Assembly: GCF_003584135.1 (NCBI RefSeq)
Contig: NZ_QXFI01000033.1
Span: 248,001 to 312,000 of the forward strand
Source: Flagellimonas pelagia
GTDB lineage: Bacteria > Bacteroidota > Bacteroidia > Flavobacteriales > Flavobacteriaceae
Reading direction: 5' to 3'
Length of the DNA stretch: 64,000 nucleotides
A program made the position numbers and the translations under genes. The first letter of the stretch is position 1. Every line of letters begins with the position of its first letter. The notes beneath the pieces are model-generated. The model saw only the letters and a program-made list of their open reading frames with translations. It did not search any database and was not told where the DNA came from. Below, piece after piece: positions 44,774-54,639 of this stretch.

Positions 44774-45355
44774 TTACAAATTTTTCAGCGCCAGTTTTAT
44801 AATGTTCTCTACGCTAAGTGAAGTGTCTTGGGCAAGCACCTTGTCCACCACCTTTTCAGATTGCTTTCTGGTGAAACCAAGAACCTCTAATGCAGATAAC
44901 GCTTCTTCTTTATTTGTATTGTTTGTTTGAGGTGAAACTTCACCCATATCGTAAACTTTCAAAATCTTGTCCTTTAAGTCCAAGATTACACGTTGGGCCG
45001 TCTTGGCCCCGATGCCCTTTACTGCCTGAATTGTGGCCACATCCCCACTGGCAATGGCATCCCTGACATCGGTTGGGGAAAGGGAAGATAACATGGTTCT
45101 TGCGGTACTGGATCCCACTCCTGAAACCGAGATCAGCAAACGGAACACTTCCCGTTCGGAACGCTCCGCAAATCCGAATAAGGTATGGGAATCTTCCTTG
45201 ACCAATAAATGGGTATACATATGGATGTTTTCCTGATCCTTGAGCAAGGAAAAGGTGTGTAGGGAAATGTTCAAAAAATAGCCTACTCCATTGCATTCCA
45301 CAATAACGTAGGTTGGGTTTTTCTCGACCAGTTTTCCTCTTAGATGTTCTATCAT
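44774..45355 (-). CDS. ruvA: Holliday junction branch migration protein RuvA
   Basis: The 193-residue protein has an OB-fold domain (about residues 1-62), helix-hairpin-helix repeats (LLISVSGVGSSTARTMLS; IQAVKGIGAKTAQRVILDLKDK) and a C-terminal three-helix domain that touches RuvB (EEALSALEVLGFTRKQSEKVVDKVL). It binds four-way junctions and loads RuvB. RuvB is encoded 7 kb away at 52633-53655. The gene lies between maeB and sprA, five bases before sprA. Confidence 0.97.
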   Translation of the reverse strand: MIEHLRGKLVEKNPTYVIVECNGVGYFLNISLHTFSLLKDQENIHMYTHLLVKEDSHTLFGFAERSEREVFRLLISVSGVGSSTARTMLSSLSPTDVRDAIASGDVATIQAVKGIGAKTAQRVILDLKDKILKVYDMGEVSPQTNNTNKEEALSALEVLGFTRKQSEKVVDKVLAQDTSLSVENIIKLALKNL

Positions 45356-45390
45356 CAGGTTTTTGGATTGCTTGTTTGCAGGTTATGGAT

Positions 45391-47688
45391 TTACTCCTCA
45401 CCCATTCGAGCCTTTCTCCTTTTTTCCCTTTCTTGGGCATCAATAACCGCCACGGCTGCCATGTTCACCATTTCATCCACACTGGCACCCAATTGCAAGA
45501 TATGCGCCGCACGAGGCAGACCAACCATGATCGGGCCAATGGAATCGGCATTGTTCAACCCTTTTAGTAGTTTATATGTGATGTTGGCAGATTCCAAATT
45601 CGGAAAAATCAGGGTGTTCACCTTTTTTCCAGAAATTTTGGAAAACGGGAAATTGTTATTTGCAAGGTCGGAGCTCAAGGCAAAATCGGTCTGGATTTCC
45701 CCATCGACCACCAACTCTGGGTTACGTTCGTGCAAAATACGCACCGCTTCCCTTACTTTTTGGGCATGTGGGTGTGCTGATGATCCAAAATTGGCATAGG
45801 ATAGCATGGCCACCACAGGGTCGAAACCAAAGGTTTTGGCCACATTGGCCGTCATTTGGGCAATTTCGGCCAATTGTTCGGCATCTGGATCTATGTTGAT
45901 GGACGTATCCGCCAAAAACAAAGGTCCCCTTGCCGTGATCATAATATTGACGGTGGATGCGTTCTTCACGCCCTTGGCCCTTCCCAACACCTCAAAAACG
46001 GGGCGAAGCACCCTTGGATATGATCGGGAATATCCAGAAATCAATCCATCTGCGTCACCTTCCTGCAACATCATGGCACCAAAATAATTGCGTTTGCCCA
46101 TATTCACTCTTGCGCTATATTGGGTCTCGCCTTTGCGTTTCCTCGATTCCCAAAGCTTCATGGCATATCGGACGCGCATTTCTTTGGACTCTTCAGACCT
46201 CGGGTCGATAATCGGCACTTCCGCATCAAAATCCAGTTCTTTCTTCAAGCCTTCAATCGTCTCCTTATGACCCAAAAGTATGGGCTGGGCAATGCCTTCG
46301 TCGTGCACGATTTGGGCAGCTTTCAACACATCCAATAGCTCTGCTTCCGCAAAAACAATCCGCTTTGGATTGAGCTTGGCCCTGTTGTGCATCAATCGCA
46401 CCACTTTGTTATCGTTACCGGAGCGTTGGTGAAGCTCTTCCTCATATTTTTCCCAATCCTGAATCGGCGCTTTGGCCACTCCGCTTTCCATAGCAGCTTT
46501 TGCCACAGCGGGTGGAATTTTTGTAATCAAACGGGGATCAAAAGGTTTTGGAATGATATAATCCTTACCAAACGTCAATCGTGTAGTATCGTAAGCAATA
46601 TTCACTTGTTCCGGAACCGATTCACGAGTCAGATCGGCCAAGGCCCTAACAGCTGCCATTTTCATTTCTTCATTGATCTTGGTGGCACGAACATCGAGTG
46701 CGCCCCTAAAAATGAATGGGAAGCCGAGCACGTTGTTCACTTGGTTCGGATGGTCGGAACGGCCCGTTGCCATAATGATGTCCTTACGGGTCTTACAGGC
46801 CAATTCGTATTCAATTTCCGGATCAGGATTGGCCATGGCAAAAACAATAGGATCCTTGGCCATCACATTCAACATTTCCGGAGTAACCACATTAGCAATG
46901 GAAAGTCCAATGAACACATCGGCATCTTTCATGGCTTCTTCCAGGGTATCAATTTTTCGGTCGGTGGCGAATTCCAATTTCTCAACGCTGAGATTGGGTC
47001 TATCACTTCGGATAACACCTTTACTGTCCAACATTACAATGTTTTCGGCACTCGCACCAAAAGCCTTATAGAGTCGGGTACAGGAAACTGCCGCGGCTCC
47101 TGCCCCACTCACCACGATTTTTACTTCTTCAATTTTTTTATTGGCTATTTCCAATGCATTCAACAGGGCAGCCGCAGAAATAATGGCAGTACCGTGCTGA
47201 TCATCGTGCATCACGGGAATATCGAGCTCTTCTTTTAGGCGTCTTTCTATTTCGAAGGCTTCCGGGGCTTTGATGTCCTCCAAGTTGATGCCCCCAAAAG
47301 TCGGTGCAATGGTCTTGACGGTCTCAATAAACTTTTCAACATCTTCCGTATCCAGTTCAATATCGATTCCATCGATATCGGCAAAAATCTTAAAGAGCAG
47401 ACTTTTCCCCTCCATCACTGGCTTGGACGCTTCGGGGCCGATATTCCCCAATCCCAATACCGCGGTACCATTGGATATTACGGCCACAATATTCCCTTTG
47501 GCGGTGTACTTGTACACGTCGTCCTTGTTTTTTTCAATTTCCAAACAGGGCTCCGCAACTCCCGGTGAATAGGCCAAAGCCAAATCACGTTGGGTAGAAT
47601 AGGGTTTGGTAGGTACAATCTTGATTTTTCCCGGTTGGGGCTTTGCATGATAAAGTAATGCCTCTCGTCTTTGTTTTTCCTTGCTCAT
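45391..47688 (-). CDS. maeB: NADP-dependent malic enzyme, PTA-fused type
   Basis: The 765-residue enzyme decarboxylates malate to pyruvate with NADP. The N-terminal half (about residues 1-420) has YSPGVAEPC, GNIVAVISNGTAVLGLGNIGP, HDDQHGTAI, the Rossmann motif VVSGAGAAAVSC and AMANPDPE. The C-terminal half (about 430-765) is a phosphotransacetylase-like domain (TVNIMITARGPLFLADTSINIDPDA) that is regulatory in MaeB-type enzymes, binding acetyl-CoA. Length is normal. It heads the maeB-ruvA-sprA cluster, 35 bases before ruvA. Confidence 0.97.
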   Translation of the reverse strand: MSKEKQRREALLYHAKPQPGKIKIVPTKPYSTQRDLALAYSPGVAEPCLEIEKNKDDVYKYTAKGNIVAVISNGTAVLGLGNIGPEASKPVMEGKSLLFKIFADIDGIDIELDTEDVEKFIETVKTIAPTFGGINLEDIKAPEAFEIERRLKEELDIPVMHDDQHGTAIISAAALLNALEIANKKIEEVKIVVSGAGAAAVSCTRLYKAFGASAENIVMLDSKGVIRSDRPNLSVEKLEFATDRKIDTLEEAMKDADVFIGLSIANVVTPEMLNVMAKDPIVFAMANPDPEIEYELACKTRKDIIMATGRSDHPNQVNNVLGFPFIFRGALDVRATKINEEMKMAAVRALADLTRESVPEQVNIAYDTTRLTFGKDYIIPKPFDPRLITKIPPAVAKAAMESGVAKAPIQDWEKYEEELHQRSGNDNKVVRLMHNRAKLNPKRIVFAEAELLDVLKAAQIVHDEGIAQPILLGHKETIEGLKKELDFDAEVPIIDPRSEESKEMRVRYAMKLWESRKRKGETQYSARVNMGKRNYFGAMMLQEGDADGLISGYSRSYPRVLRPVFEVLGRAKGVKNASTVNIMITARGPLFLADTSINIDPDAEQLAEIAQMTANVAKTFGFDPVVAMLSYANFGSSAHPHAQKVREAVRILHERNPELVVDGEIQTDFALSSDLANNNFPFSKISGKKVNTLIFPNLESANITYKLLKGLNNADSIGPIMVGLPRAAHILQLGASVDEMVNMAAVAVIDAQEREKRRKARMGEE

Positions 47689-47734
47689 AAGTTAGCCAAT
47701 GAATTGGTAAAGTTAGGGCATTCCGAGTTTTTTA

Positions 47735-47774
47735 GGGAACATTCCTTCCATCAATTATTTATAGAATGTTACCC
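47735..47774. other. Inverted repeat between the MFS gene end and maeB start
   Basis: GGGAACATTC (47735-47744) and GAATGTTACCC (47764-47774) pair with one bulge around a 19-base loop. It lies upstream of maeB and downstream of the MFS gene is not directly adjoining; it could be an operator for maeB. Evidence is symmetry only. Confidence 0.3.
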
Positions 47775-47824
47775 AAATGGCAATAAAGCCATTACCTATA
47801 GATATTCATCTGATATCTTGAAAG

Positions 47825-49150
47825 TTATAAGTCTATTTCAGGATTGTTTGTGTCTTTGGGCATATTCAACCGCGTGGCCAACAGTCCCGCGATCACAAAA
47901 AATGCACCTGCAAAGAGCATGGCATTTACCGAATTGCCACCCAACAGATTTTTGAAAATAGGTCCGAAAGTAAGGGTCTGGATACCCATGGGAATCACAA
48001 TCATCATGTTCAAAATTCCCATATAGACTCCCCTGCGTTCCTGGGGAACAATTTTGGAAACCATGCTATAGGGAATACCCATCATGGCCGCCCATCCTAT
48101 ACCAAACAATACCATCGGGAACAGCACATAGACCGGGTCCGAAATATGTGGAATGGCAATCAAGGCAATGGCTGTACCAAAAAGACTCAAGGCATAGATT
48201 TTCTTACCTCCAAATCGAAGGGTCAGTGGCACCAGTATCAATGCCACTACAGCAGTCACCACATTATAGGTGGTACTCATTTTGGCTGCCTGCGCCGCTG
48301 CTTCGGAAGTATCATACCCCATGGTAACCCTGAACAAGGGTGTTATAAACTGCCAATACACAAAAAGGGCATACCATTGGAACAGGTACACGGCCGAAAG
48401 CCTCCACATAAATCGTGGCATTTCTTTTACTGCGTGGCTAATCTCCACAAAAGGCATTTTAAACCGTTCGGCAAAAGGCAGGGACTTATGTTTGTTGATC
48501 TCTTCCAACTCCGCATCCGTGGGTGGAATTTCCGGGGTTTTTAATACGGACCAAGAAATAGTCGCGATAGACAGGAACGAGCCTATAAAAAACGAATAGT
48601 ACAACCATTTTGGAATGGTCCCTTCAATATCCTGACCCCCACCAAACCAATCTTGGAACAAAAAGAGCGAGGCATTGGCCAACAGGATGCCCGCACCAAC
48701 AAATAAACTCTGCATTTGATACCCCATGCTCAACTGTTCATCGGGCAATTTATCCCCCACAAATGCACGGTAAGGCTCCATGGCCATGTTGTTGCCCACA
48801 TCCAGAATCCAAAGGAGACCAACGGCAAACCAAAGGGCGGGACTCAACGGGAAAGCAAAAAGGCATAAACTCCCCATAAGGGCGCCGATCAAAAAGAAGG
48901 GTTTTCTCCTACCCCATCGAGGGGACCAGGTCTTGTCCGAAATGGCTCCTATCAATGGTTGTATGACCAATCCTGTCACAGGTCCGGCTATATTTAAAAT
49001 AGGGAGAATTTCCTCTTTGGCACCAAGGAATAGAAATATGGGATTTATGGCGCTTTGCTGTAATCCAAAACTGTATTGGATTCCCAAAAACCCAACATTC
49101 ATGTTGAAGATTTGCCAAAAACTAAGTTTGGGCTTAATTCTGTTGAGCAT
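47825..49150 (-). CDS. MFS transporter, glycoside/sucrose-type
   Basis: The 441-residue protein has twelve membrane helices and SUC/GPH-like signatures: GLQQSAINPIF in helix 1, PLIGAISDKTWSPRWGRRKPF after helix 2 and RRGVYMGILNM in the second half. The family carries sucrose, maltose or other glycosides with protons or cations. No sugar-degrading genes are beside it, so the substrate is open. A perfect 12-bp palindrome lies 39 bases upstream of its start codon and may be an operator. It appears monocistronic. Confidence 0.9.
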   Translation of the reverse strand: MLNRIKPKLSFWQIFNMNVGFLGIQYSFGLQQSAINPIFLFLGAKEEILPILNIAGPVTGLVIQPLIGAISDKTWSPRWGRRKPFFLIGALMGSLCLFAFPLSPALWFAVGLLWILDVGNNMAMEPYRAFVGDKLPDEQLSMGYQMQSLFVGAGILLANASLFLFQDWFGGGQDIEGTIPKWLYYSFFIGSFLSIATISWSVLKTPEIPPTDAELEEINKHKSLPFAERFKMPFVEISHAVKEMPRFMWRLSAVYLFQWYALFVYWQFITPLFRVTMGYDTSEAAAQAAKMSTTYNVVTAVVALILVPLTLRFGGKKIYALSLFGTAIALIAIPHISDPVYVLFPMVLFGIGWAAMMGIPYSMVSKIVPQERRGVYMGILNMMIVIPMGIQTLTFGPIFKNLLGGNSVNAMLFAGAFFVIAGLLATRLNMPKDTNNPEIDL

Positions 49151-49188
49151 AGTCTGAGCTTGGTTAATTTTCTAAAAATCGTATCCAG

Positions 49189-49200
49189 AAATACGTATTT
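49189..49200. promoter_or_regulatory. Perfect palindrome upstream of the MFS gene
   Basis: AAATACGTATTT reads the same on both strands and sits 38 bases before the MFS start codon. It is a candidate operator for an unseen sugar regulator; short AT-rich palindromes also arise by chance. Confidence 0.35.
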
Positions 49201-49232
49201 GCCAAAATATTACCGTCAATATAGCATTTTTC

Positions 49233-49255
49233 ATCATTTTAACTCAAAAAATGAT
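49233..49255 (-). other. AT-rich inverted repeat after queG
   Basis: ATCATTTT and AAAATGAT arms with a 7-base loop lie 24 bases past the queG stop. The stem is weak and no clean T run follows, so a terminator role is possible but unproven. Confidence 0.3.
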
Positions 49256-49278
49256 TAATGAAATAGTAGGGTTTAATA

Positions 49279-50199
49279 TCAATCTTTCAAAAATTCAATA
49301 TTTCTTTTTAACCCCTCCCATTTGGTTCTTTTTACCGCCGACTTCTTGAAGATCTCTCGAAAAACTTCTTCGGTAATTTCTTCCCAATCCTTTTTTGAAT
49401 AGTTGAGCAAGTCCGGATTCGGGTTGAAGAGGGGTTCTTGGTGCGGTTTGGAAAATCGGTTCCAGGGGCACACATCCTGGCACACATCACAACCGAACAT
49501 CCAATCGTCCAGCTTGTCATGAAACTCGGATGGTATTTCATTTTTCAATTCGATGGTAAAATAGGAAATGCATTTACTTCCATCCACCACATAAGGTTCC
49601 ACAATGGCTTGGGTAGGGCACGCATCGATACAAGCGGTACAGGTTCCACAATGGTCGGTTACCGGAGTGTCATATTCCAATTCTAGATCCACAATGAGTT
49701 CGGCGATAAAGTAAAAAGACCCTACTTGTTGGGTCAACAGATTGCTGTTTTTCCCGATCCAACCCAAACCACTCTTGGCGGCCCATGCCTTGTCCAAAAC
49801 AGGCGCCGAATCTACAAAGGCACGACCATGCACTTCCCCGATTTCCTCTTGAATAAAATAGAGCAATTGTTTAAGCTTGTCCTTTATCACAAAGTGATAA
49901 TCGGTTCCGTAAGCGTATTTAGAAATCTTGAACGATTCTGGATTTTGCTTTTCAGACGGGTAATAATTCAACAGTAGGGAAATGACCGATTTGGAGTCTT
50001 CCACCAATTTAGTGGGATCCAGTCTTTTGTCGAAATGGTTTTCCATATACCCCATTTCGCCATGCATATTTTGGTTGAGCCATTTTTCCAATCGAGGTGC
50101 TTCCGTTTCTAAAAAACCTGCCTTGGAAATACCACACGACAAAAAACCGAGGCGTTTGGCCTCGGTCTTGATCTGCTGTGTCCATTGGGCGGTGTTCAT
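49279..50199 (-). CDS. queG: Epoxyqueuosine reductase
   Basis: The 306-residue cobalamin/iron-sulfur enzyme makes queuosine from epoxyqueuosine in tRNA. It has two ferredoxin-type clusters, [12 protein letters not shown] and [11 protein letters not shown], and the conserved segments [10 protein letters not shown] and [16 protein letters not shown]. The C-terminal HEAT-like extension of longer QueG proteins is absent, as in many Bacteroidota. It follows the sulfur-module genes by 41 bases in the same direction. Confidence 0.95.
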   Translation of the reverse strand: MNTAQWTQQIKTEAKRLGFLSCGISKAGFLETEAPRLEKWLNQNMHGEMGYMENHFDKRLDPTKLVEDSKSVISLLLNYYPSEKQNPESFKISKYAYGTDYHFVIKDKLKQLLYFIQEEIGEVHGRAFVDSAPVLDKAWAAKSGLGWIGKNSNLLTQQVGSFYFIAELIVDLELEYDTPVTDHCGTCTACIDACPTQAIVEPYVVDGSKCISYFTIELKNEIPSEFHDKLDDWMFGCDVCQDVCPWNRFSKPHQEPLFNPNPDLLNYSKKDWEEITEEVFREIFKKSAVKRTKWEGLKRNIEFLKD

Positions 50200-50240
50200 G
50201 CCCTAAAGTTAGCGGATATTCGGATGAACTAAAAATACAT

Positions 50241-50651
50241 TCAGTTCACTTCTTTTATATACCCCCAACCTTCCTTCTGTTTCATCACGATTTCAAAAAT
50301 CCCGTCGGGAACAGAGCCCACTCCGGGAATCAAATCATCGTTGACCATCTTATGTCGTTTCATGGTCTGCTCACAGACCACCACCGATACATTGCTCCTT
50401 TTTACCATTTCGGCCAAGGTTTCCCCAGCCACGGAAGCCTTTCTATCCACCATTTTAATGGCACCACTGTAGATGACCATTTCAAATTGGGAATCGGGAT
50501 AAGCTTCGGCCATCAATCGCAAATGCTTGGCCGCGGTTCGGTGTACATCTGGGTTGGCGCTGGTTACATCAAACACTACTTTGATGGGTTCTTGCTGGGC
50601 CACAATAATCCCTGACACCAACATGAATAGGAATAAGATCAACTTTCTCAT
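50241..50651 (-). CDS. Exported DsrE-like sulfurtransferase-family protein
   Basis: The 136-residue protein has a signal peptide (MRKLILFLFMLVSGIIVAQ) and a DsrE/DsrF/TusD-like alpha/beta fold: KVVFDVTSANPDVHR, FEMVIYSGAIKM, and Cys93 in SVVVCEQTMKR at the position of the sulfur-carrying cysteine in the family; PDGIFEIVMKQKEGWGYIK closes the domain. It lies three bases after another DsrE-like gene. Export is unusual for a family known mainly in the cytoplasm. It may carry persulfide in the periplasm. Confidence 0.85.
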   Translation of the reverse strand: MRKLILFLFMLVSGIIVAQQEPIKVVFDVTSANPDVHRTAAKHLRLMAEAYPDSQFEMVIYSGAIKMVDRKASVAGETLAEMVKRSNVSVVVCEQTMKRHKMVNDDLIPGVGSVPDGIFEIVMKQKEGWGYIKEVN

Positions 50652-50654
50652 ATC

Positions 50655-51338
50655 CTAGACAATATTTCCAGCAAAAATGTATCCACAGCCTTCCTCTTGG
50701 GCCCTGCCCAAAGCCCATACCCCAGAAGGTACTATCTGGATTCCGGGCAATACTGCAGCCTTCCACTCCTCGTATACTTCACCAGGATCCTTACCTGCAG
50801 CCTGCGCCGCAAAACTACTGTACACGTTCAACGCCAAATTGCAAACACAGAACATGGCTCCCCTACCGATCATATCCTTGATGCCCTGGATCATGGGTAG
50901 TGGAAAATCGCCTTCCTGCGGTTCGTAGTAAGGATTTCTGTCATAAACAGTCCCATCCGCTTTTTTAACATGGAACATTTCCCCTAAGGGATACTTTTTC
51001 CATAAATCGTCGTGCAAAGCAATTGGTATGGCGTCGTGTCTTAGTACCGTCATGGCGGTAACATCATTGTCCGGGGATCCCATTTCGTTGTTTGATAAAT
51101 AATAGGCCCAGTTCCAAATAATCGGAAATCCCTTGTGGGGGTAGGATCCATCGTACACTACACGGTGATTCCCTTTAATGGTTTTCATCCAAGCCTCTGC
51201 ATCATTCATTATTGAATGTGAAAAATCTGCCATTCCTGCCAGCGCAGGATTGGAAAAAGCCGATAATGTGGATGCAGTGGCACCCAACATCATCGCTCCC
51301 ATAAACTTTCTTCGCGATGTTGCATTTGTTGTTTCCAT
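50655..51338 (-). CDS. Tat-exported DsrE-like protein
   Basis: The 227-residue protein begins with a twin-arginine signal (SRRKFMGAMMLGATAS). The mature part matches the DsrE/F plan loosely: KGNHRVVYDGSY near the start, a cysteine pair Cys164/Cys166 in GAMFCVCNLAL, and IVPSGVWALGRAQEEGCGYIFAG at the end. Tat export usually means folding, often with a cofactor, before export. It lies between a diheme cytochrome gene and a second DsrE-like gene. Function in periplasmic sulfur transfer is inferred. Confidence 0.78.
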   Translation of the reverse strand: METTNATSRRKFMGAMMLGATASTLSAFSNPALAGMADFSHSIMNDAEAWMKTIKGNHRVVYDGSYPHKGFPIIWNWAYYLSNNEMGSPDNDVTAMTVLRHDAIPIALHDDLWKKYPLGEMFHVKKADGTVYDRNPYYEPQEGDFPLPMIQGIKDMIGRGAMFCVCNLALNVYSSFAAQAAGKDPGEVYEEWKAAVLPGIQIVPSGVWALGRAQEEGCGYIFAGNIV

Positions 51339-51350
51339 TATTAATTGTGT

Positions 51351-52427
51351 TTATTTGGTTTTCTTGAGTTGATACTCCTTTTGGTAGAATTCCATAATGG
51401 GTTGGAATGGTCCCAGCTGATGCTGTTCCTCTGAGAAAGGATCCACGTAGGGGCCGTAGGGCGTGGAGACAGGCTTTTTGAGAAGATTTGGAAAATCGGC
51501 TTCCCTATTGGCCTTGGTAGGCCGAAGCTGTTGGTTGATGAATCCGGCCACATCATAGGCCTCTTCATCCGTCAAAATTGGATTTTCGTATGTAGTGCCA
51601 AAAGGCATATTGGCCTTTATGAATTCTGCAGCGGTAATCACACGGGTCATACCGGCTCCGTTATTATAGGAATCCGGTCCCCACAGGGGCGGGTACAGAT
51701 ATAGATCGCTATCGGCCAATTTTTGGCCTTGGCCATCCACTCCATGGCAAACGGTGCATTGCTGGTCGAAGACTTTTTTCCCGTGGTCCAAATCCACGGC
51801 TCGATTAGGAAGCTCAAGTTTCACAAAACCTTGACCTTCAATTTTGCCATCGGATGGTGCTGTTTTCCCCAGCCAGTCCATATAGGCAACCAAAGCTACC
51901 ATGGCCTCATTGTCCTCTGGCATTTTACTGCCGTTCATGCTTCGTTCCATGCAGCCGTTTACCCGTTCCTGAATGGTTCCGATCTTGTCCTCACGACCAC
52001 GATATTGTGGAAAACGTTTGACCACTCCTATAACAGGAGCAGCAAAAAGTTGGGTACCCGCATTGAGGTGGCAACTGGCGCATGCGAGATTGTTTCCAGC
52101 AAATATTTGATTGCTATCGGTTTGTTTGGGACCGATATGCAGAGGGGTATTCCTGAAAATTTCAAAGCCTTTTTTGATCAAGTCATTTTTTGCTGAGGCG
52201 GTCAGTTGGTTGACATCAAATTCGCCATATTCCACTTTTGGAGTTTCACTATCTGGAGAAAACAACCCATCAAAGGCCCCAAAACGCAACATCAAAATGA
52301 CAAAGGACAGCAAAATAATCGTCCCCATTCCAATACCGACCTTAAGGCACAGCTTTTTAATCTGTACCGATAGGATTTGGAAATCCCCACAATGCGGTGC
52401 GTTGGTATTTTTTATTGGTTCACCCAT
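51351..52427 (-). CDS. Membrane-anchored diheme cytochrome c, TsdA-like
   Basis: The 358-residue protein starts at ATG 52427; an upstream GTG is less likely. A membrane anchor (about residues 28-48) is followed by two cytochrome c domains with CASCH (116-120) and CTVCH (224-228). The first domain resembles thiosulfate dehydrogenase TsdA: CHLNAGTQ, FPQYRGRE, IQERVNGCMERSMNG; the cysteine at about 159 is where TsdA has a heme thiolate ligand. It may oxidise thiosulfate or form tetrathionate, passing electrons to the oxidase. Two exported DsrE-like genes follow at 12 and 3 bases. TsdA assignment is by motif recall. Confidence 0.8.
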   Translation of the reverse strand: MGEPIKNTNAPHCGDFQILSVQIKKLCLKVGIGMGTIILLSFVILMLRFGAFDGLFSPDSETPKVEYGEFDVNQLTASAKNDLIKKGFEIFRNTPLHIGPKQTDSNQIFAGNNLACASCHLNAGTQLFAAPVIGVVKRFPQYRGREDKIGTIQERVNGCMERSMNGSKMPEDNEAMVALVAYMDWLGKTAPSDGKIEGQGFVKLELPNRAVDLDHGKKVFDQQCTVCHGVDGQGQKLADSDLYLYPPLWGPDSYNNGAGMTRVITAAEFIKANMPFGTTYENPILTDEEAYDVAGFINQQLRPTKANREADFPNLLKKPVSTPYGPYVDPFSEEQHQLGPFQPIMEFYQKEYQLKKTK

Positions 52428-52632
52428 AAAGTAAAAGGTTGCGACCACTACTCAAAAGCAGAAAGTACAAAACGTAAAATTGGGGACTAGAACCTTGTTT
52501 TTTCCATTGTTGAATAGTCAGGAAATCATTCCAAACACACCTAAACCACTGATAAACAAAGTACTATGTAAGATACAAAAAAGATTTGGATTTTTTAACA
52601 TTTTAGAAGCCCACCCAAAATGAAGGAAGCTT

Positions 52633-53655
52633 TTAAAAAAGCCCTCCTTGCACACCTCCTTTGATCCTTCCCAAGTGCTTGTACGCCAATTCGGTAACCT
52701 CTCGACCCCTCGGTGTGCGCATGATAAATCCTTGTTGGATCAAAAAAGGTTCATAGACTTCTTCAATGGTTTCGGCACTTTCCGAAACGGCTGTGGCCAA
52801 GGTGGTAATCCCCACAGGACCACCTTTAAACTTATCGATGATGGTGGTCAAAATCTTATTGTCCATTTCATCCAAACCATGGGCATCCACATTCAGGGCC
52901 TTGAGGCCAAATTGGGAAATATCCAAGTCGATACTGCCATTCCCTTTGATCTGGGCAAAATCCCTCACCCGTCGTAACAGGGCATTGCAAATCCTTGGGG
53001 TTCCACGGCTTCTTCCTGCAATTTCAATGGCCGCTTCTTGGGAAATAGGCACTTTTAAAATTTCGGCGCTACGTTCCACAATGGTGGACAACAGCTCTGT
53101 GTTGTAATATTCCAATCGACTTTGGATACCAAATCTTGCACGCATCGGAGCCGTTAACAAACCTGAACGTGTGGTGGCACCTATCAAGGTGAACGGATTC
53201 AGGTTAATCTGTACAGTACGGGCATTGGGTCCCGTTTCGATCATGATATCAATCTTGTAATCCTCCATGGCGGAATACAGGTATTCTTCCACAATGGGGC
53301 TCAAGCGATGAATTTCGTCAATGAACAACACATCCCGTTCATCGAGATTGGTCAACAAACCTGCCAAATCTCCTGGTTTATCCAATACTGGGCCAGAGGT
53401 CACTTTGATGTTCACCCCAAGTTCATTGGCCAAAATATGGGCCAAGGTGGTCTTCCCCAATCCCGGAGGACCATGAAAAAGGGTATGATCGAGGGCCTCT
53501 CCGCGAAGATTGGCCGCCTGCACAAATACCTTTAAATTTTCCAATACCTGTGCCTGTCCAGTGAAATCATCGAACGAAATGGGGCGTAACGCCCTTTCAA
53601 TATCGAGTTCCTCTTGACTGAAATTTTCGGCTGTCGGGTCTAAATGTTCGTTCAT
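52633..53655 (-). CDS. ruvB: Holliday junction branch migration ATPase RuvB
   Basis: The 340-residue AAA+ motor shows [11 protein letters not shown], Walker [10 protein letters not shown], Walker [12 protein letters not shown], sensor [19 protein letters not shown] and the winged-helix end with [17 protein letters not shown]. It drives branch migration with RuvA. Length is normal. It is separated by 205 bases from the cytochrome gene downstream; that gap shows a weak A/T stem at the stop and nothing else clear. Confidence 0.98.
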   Translation of the reverse strand: MNEHLDPTAENFSQEELDIERALRPISFDDFTGQAQVLENLKVFVQAANLRGEALDHTLFHGPPGLGKTTLAHILANELGVNIKVTSGPVLDKPGDLAGLLTNLDERDVLFIDEIHRLSPIVEEYLYSAMEDYKIDIMIETGPNARTVQINLNPFTLIGATTRSGLLTAPMRARFGIQSRLEYYNTELLSTIVERSAEILKVPISQEAAIEIAGRSRGTPRICNALLRRVRDFAQIKGNGSIDLDISQFGLKALNVDAHGLDEMDNKILTTIIDKFKGGPVGITTLATAVSESAETIEEVYEPFLIQQGFIMRTPRGREVTELAYKHLGRIKGGVQGGLF

Positions 53656-53735
53656 CGCTTAACAAATATAGTCGAAAACGACATGGCAAGAAATAATCTT
53701 CCCGTATAGAAAAATTGCAAATCAATTAACCAAGT

Positions 53736-54560
53736 TCATTCCATCTTCTTGATGAGTTGTGAAGTATCCAAGAATTCAAGAACCGTGATTTGCGGTGTTC
53801 CATAGAGGTATACTTTGGAATTTCCTTTAACACTGAGTTCAAGGTCTCGAAAGGCATACACCCAAGCACTGGGATCATTCTCCATGGTGAGTATCAGATT
53901 GCCTACCTCCATTTTCTCTCCTTTAAATTTAGCATCTCCCATCAGTTTCACCTGAATCCTGTCCGATGTGCCTTCAATGGCCAAGGTGGCATTACCTTCC
54001 ATATCCACCAGACCGGTTTCATTCACGGCATATACATAAGCCTCTGCCCTATGACCCATGCTGATGTTCAACGAATCCACATCCACATTAAAATTGCCAT
54101 TGCTTGTATCCTCCAAGTTGATGTCCATTACGGCTGCATTGGCCTTGATATCCAATTTGGTGTGGTTGAATCCATCCACGAACAACTCATCACTTTCAAT
54201 AATATCCTTGGACACCATACTACCATCCTTTACGGTGATGGCCTTCAAATCGGTATAGTTGATGGTGATGTCGAACTGCTTCTTTGCCGTAACATCATAG
54301 TATGAACTGATGATCAACGTACTATCCTGCACATTGAACTTTAAGATGTCAATGAGGTTGTCGTCGGCCACAATACGGTATCCGGGGCCAAAGGATTTTT
54401 CCAAAACGATATCCAGATTATCATTGAGCACAATGGCGTTGAACGGAGGCAGTTCCTCGCTCACCTCGGTCACAATTCGACTTCCCTTGATTCTGGGTTT
54501 ACGCTGGGCGATGGACAGCAGGGGTGAAATCACAAAAAGTAGGAGCATTATCTTTTTCAC
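53736..54560 (-). CDS. Exported DUF2807 (GIN domain) protein
   Basis: The 274-residue protein has a signal peptide ending at SIAQ and a right-handed beta-helix-like DUF2807 domain (about residues 40-240), with repeats of DLKAITVKDGSMV, LDIKANAAVMDI, VDMEGNATLAIEGTSDRIQVKLMGDAKF. The start is probably GTG 54560, since the next ATG (54548) would drop the basic KK of the signal. The family is abundant in Bacteroidota; the function is unknown, perhaps an envelope adhesin or binding protein. A near-consensus -7 box TATCTTTA lies at 54588-54595. Confidence 0.88.
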   Translation of the reverse strand: MKKIMLLLFVISPLLSIAQRKPRIKGSRIVTEVSEELPPFNAIVLNDNLDIVLEKSFGPGYRIVADDNLIDILKFNVQDSTLIISSYYDVTAKKQFDITINYTDLKAITVKDGSMVSKDIIESDELFVDGFNHTKLDIKANAAVMDINLEDTSNGNFNVDVDSLNISMGHRAEAYVYAVNETGLVDMEGNATLAIEGTSDRIQVKLMGDAKFKGEKMEVGNLILTMENDPSAWVYAFRDLELSVKGNSKVYLYGTPQITVLEFLDTSQLIKKME

Positions 54561-54639
54561 GGTTCTCTATTTTGGGGTACGGTTTCCTAAAGATATTATA
54601 ATTAGTACAATTCTGTACATATCAGCATGCTACAAACAA

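Noticed and set aside
46387..47238. 283-codon plus-strand frame opposite maeB
   Set aside because: Antisense shadow of a highly conserved enzyme; its translation is low-complexity and matches no family.
52449..52632. Possible small gene or RNA in the ruvB-cytochrome gap
   Set aside because: The stretch is AT-rich with no open frame of note, no tRNA-like fold and only a weak stem at the ruvB stop.
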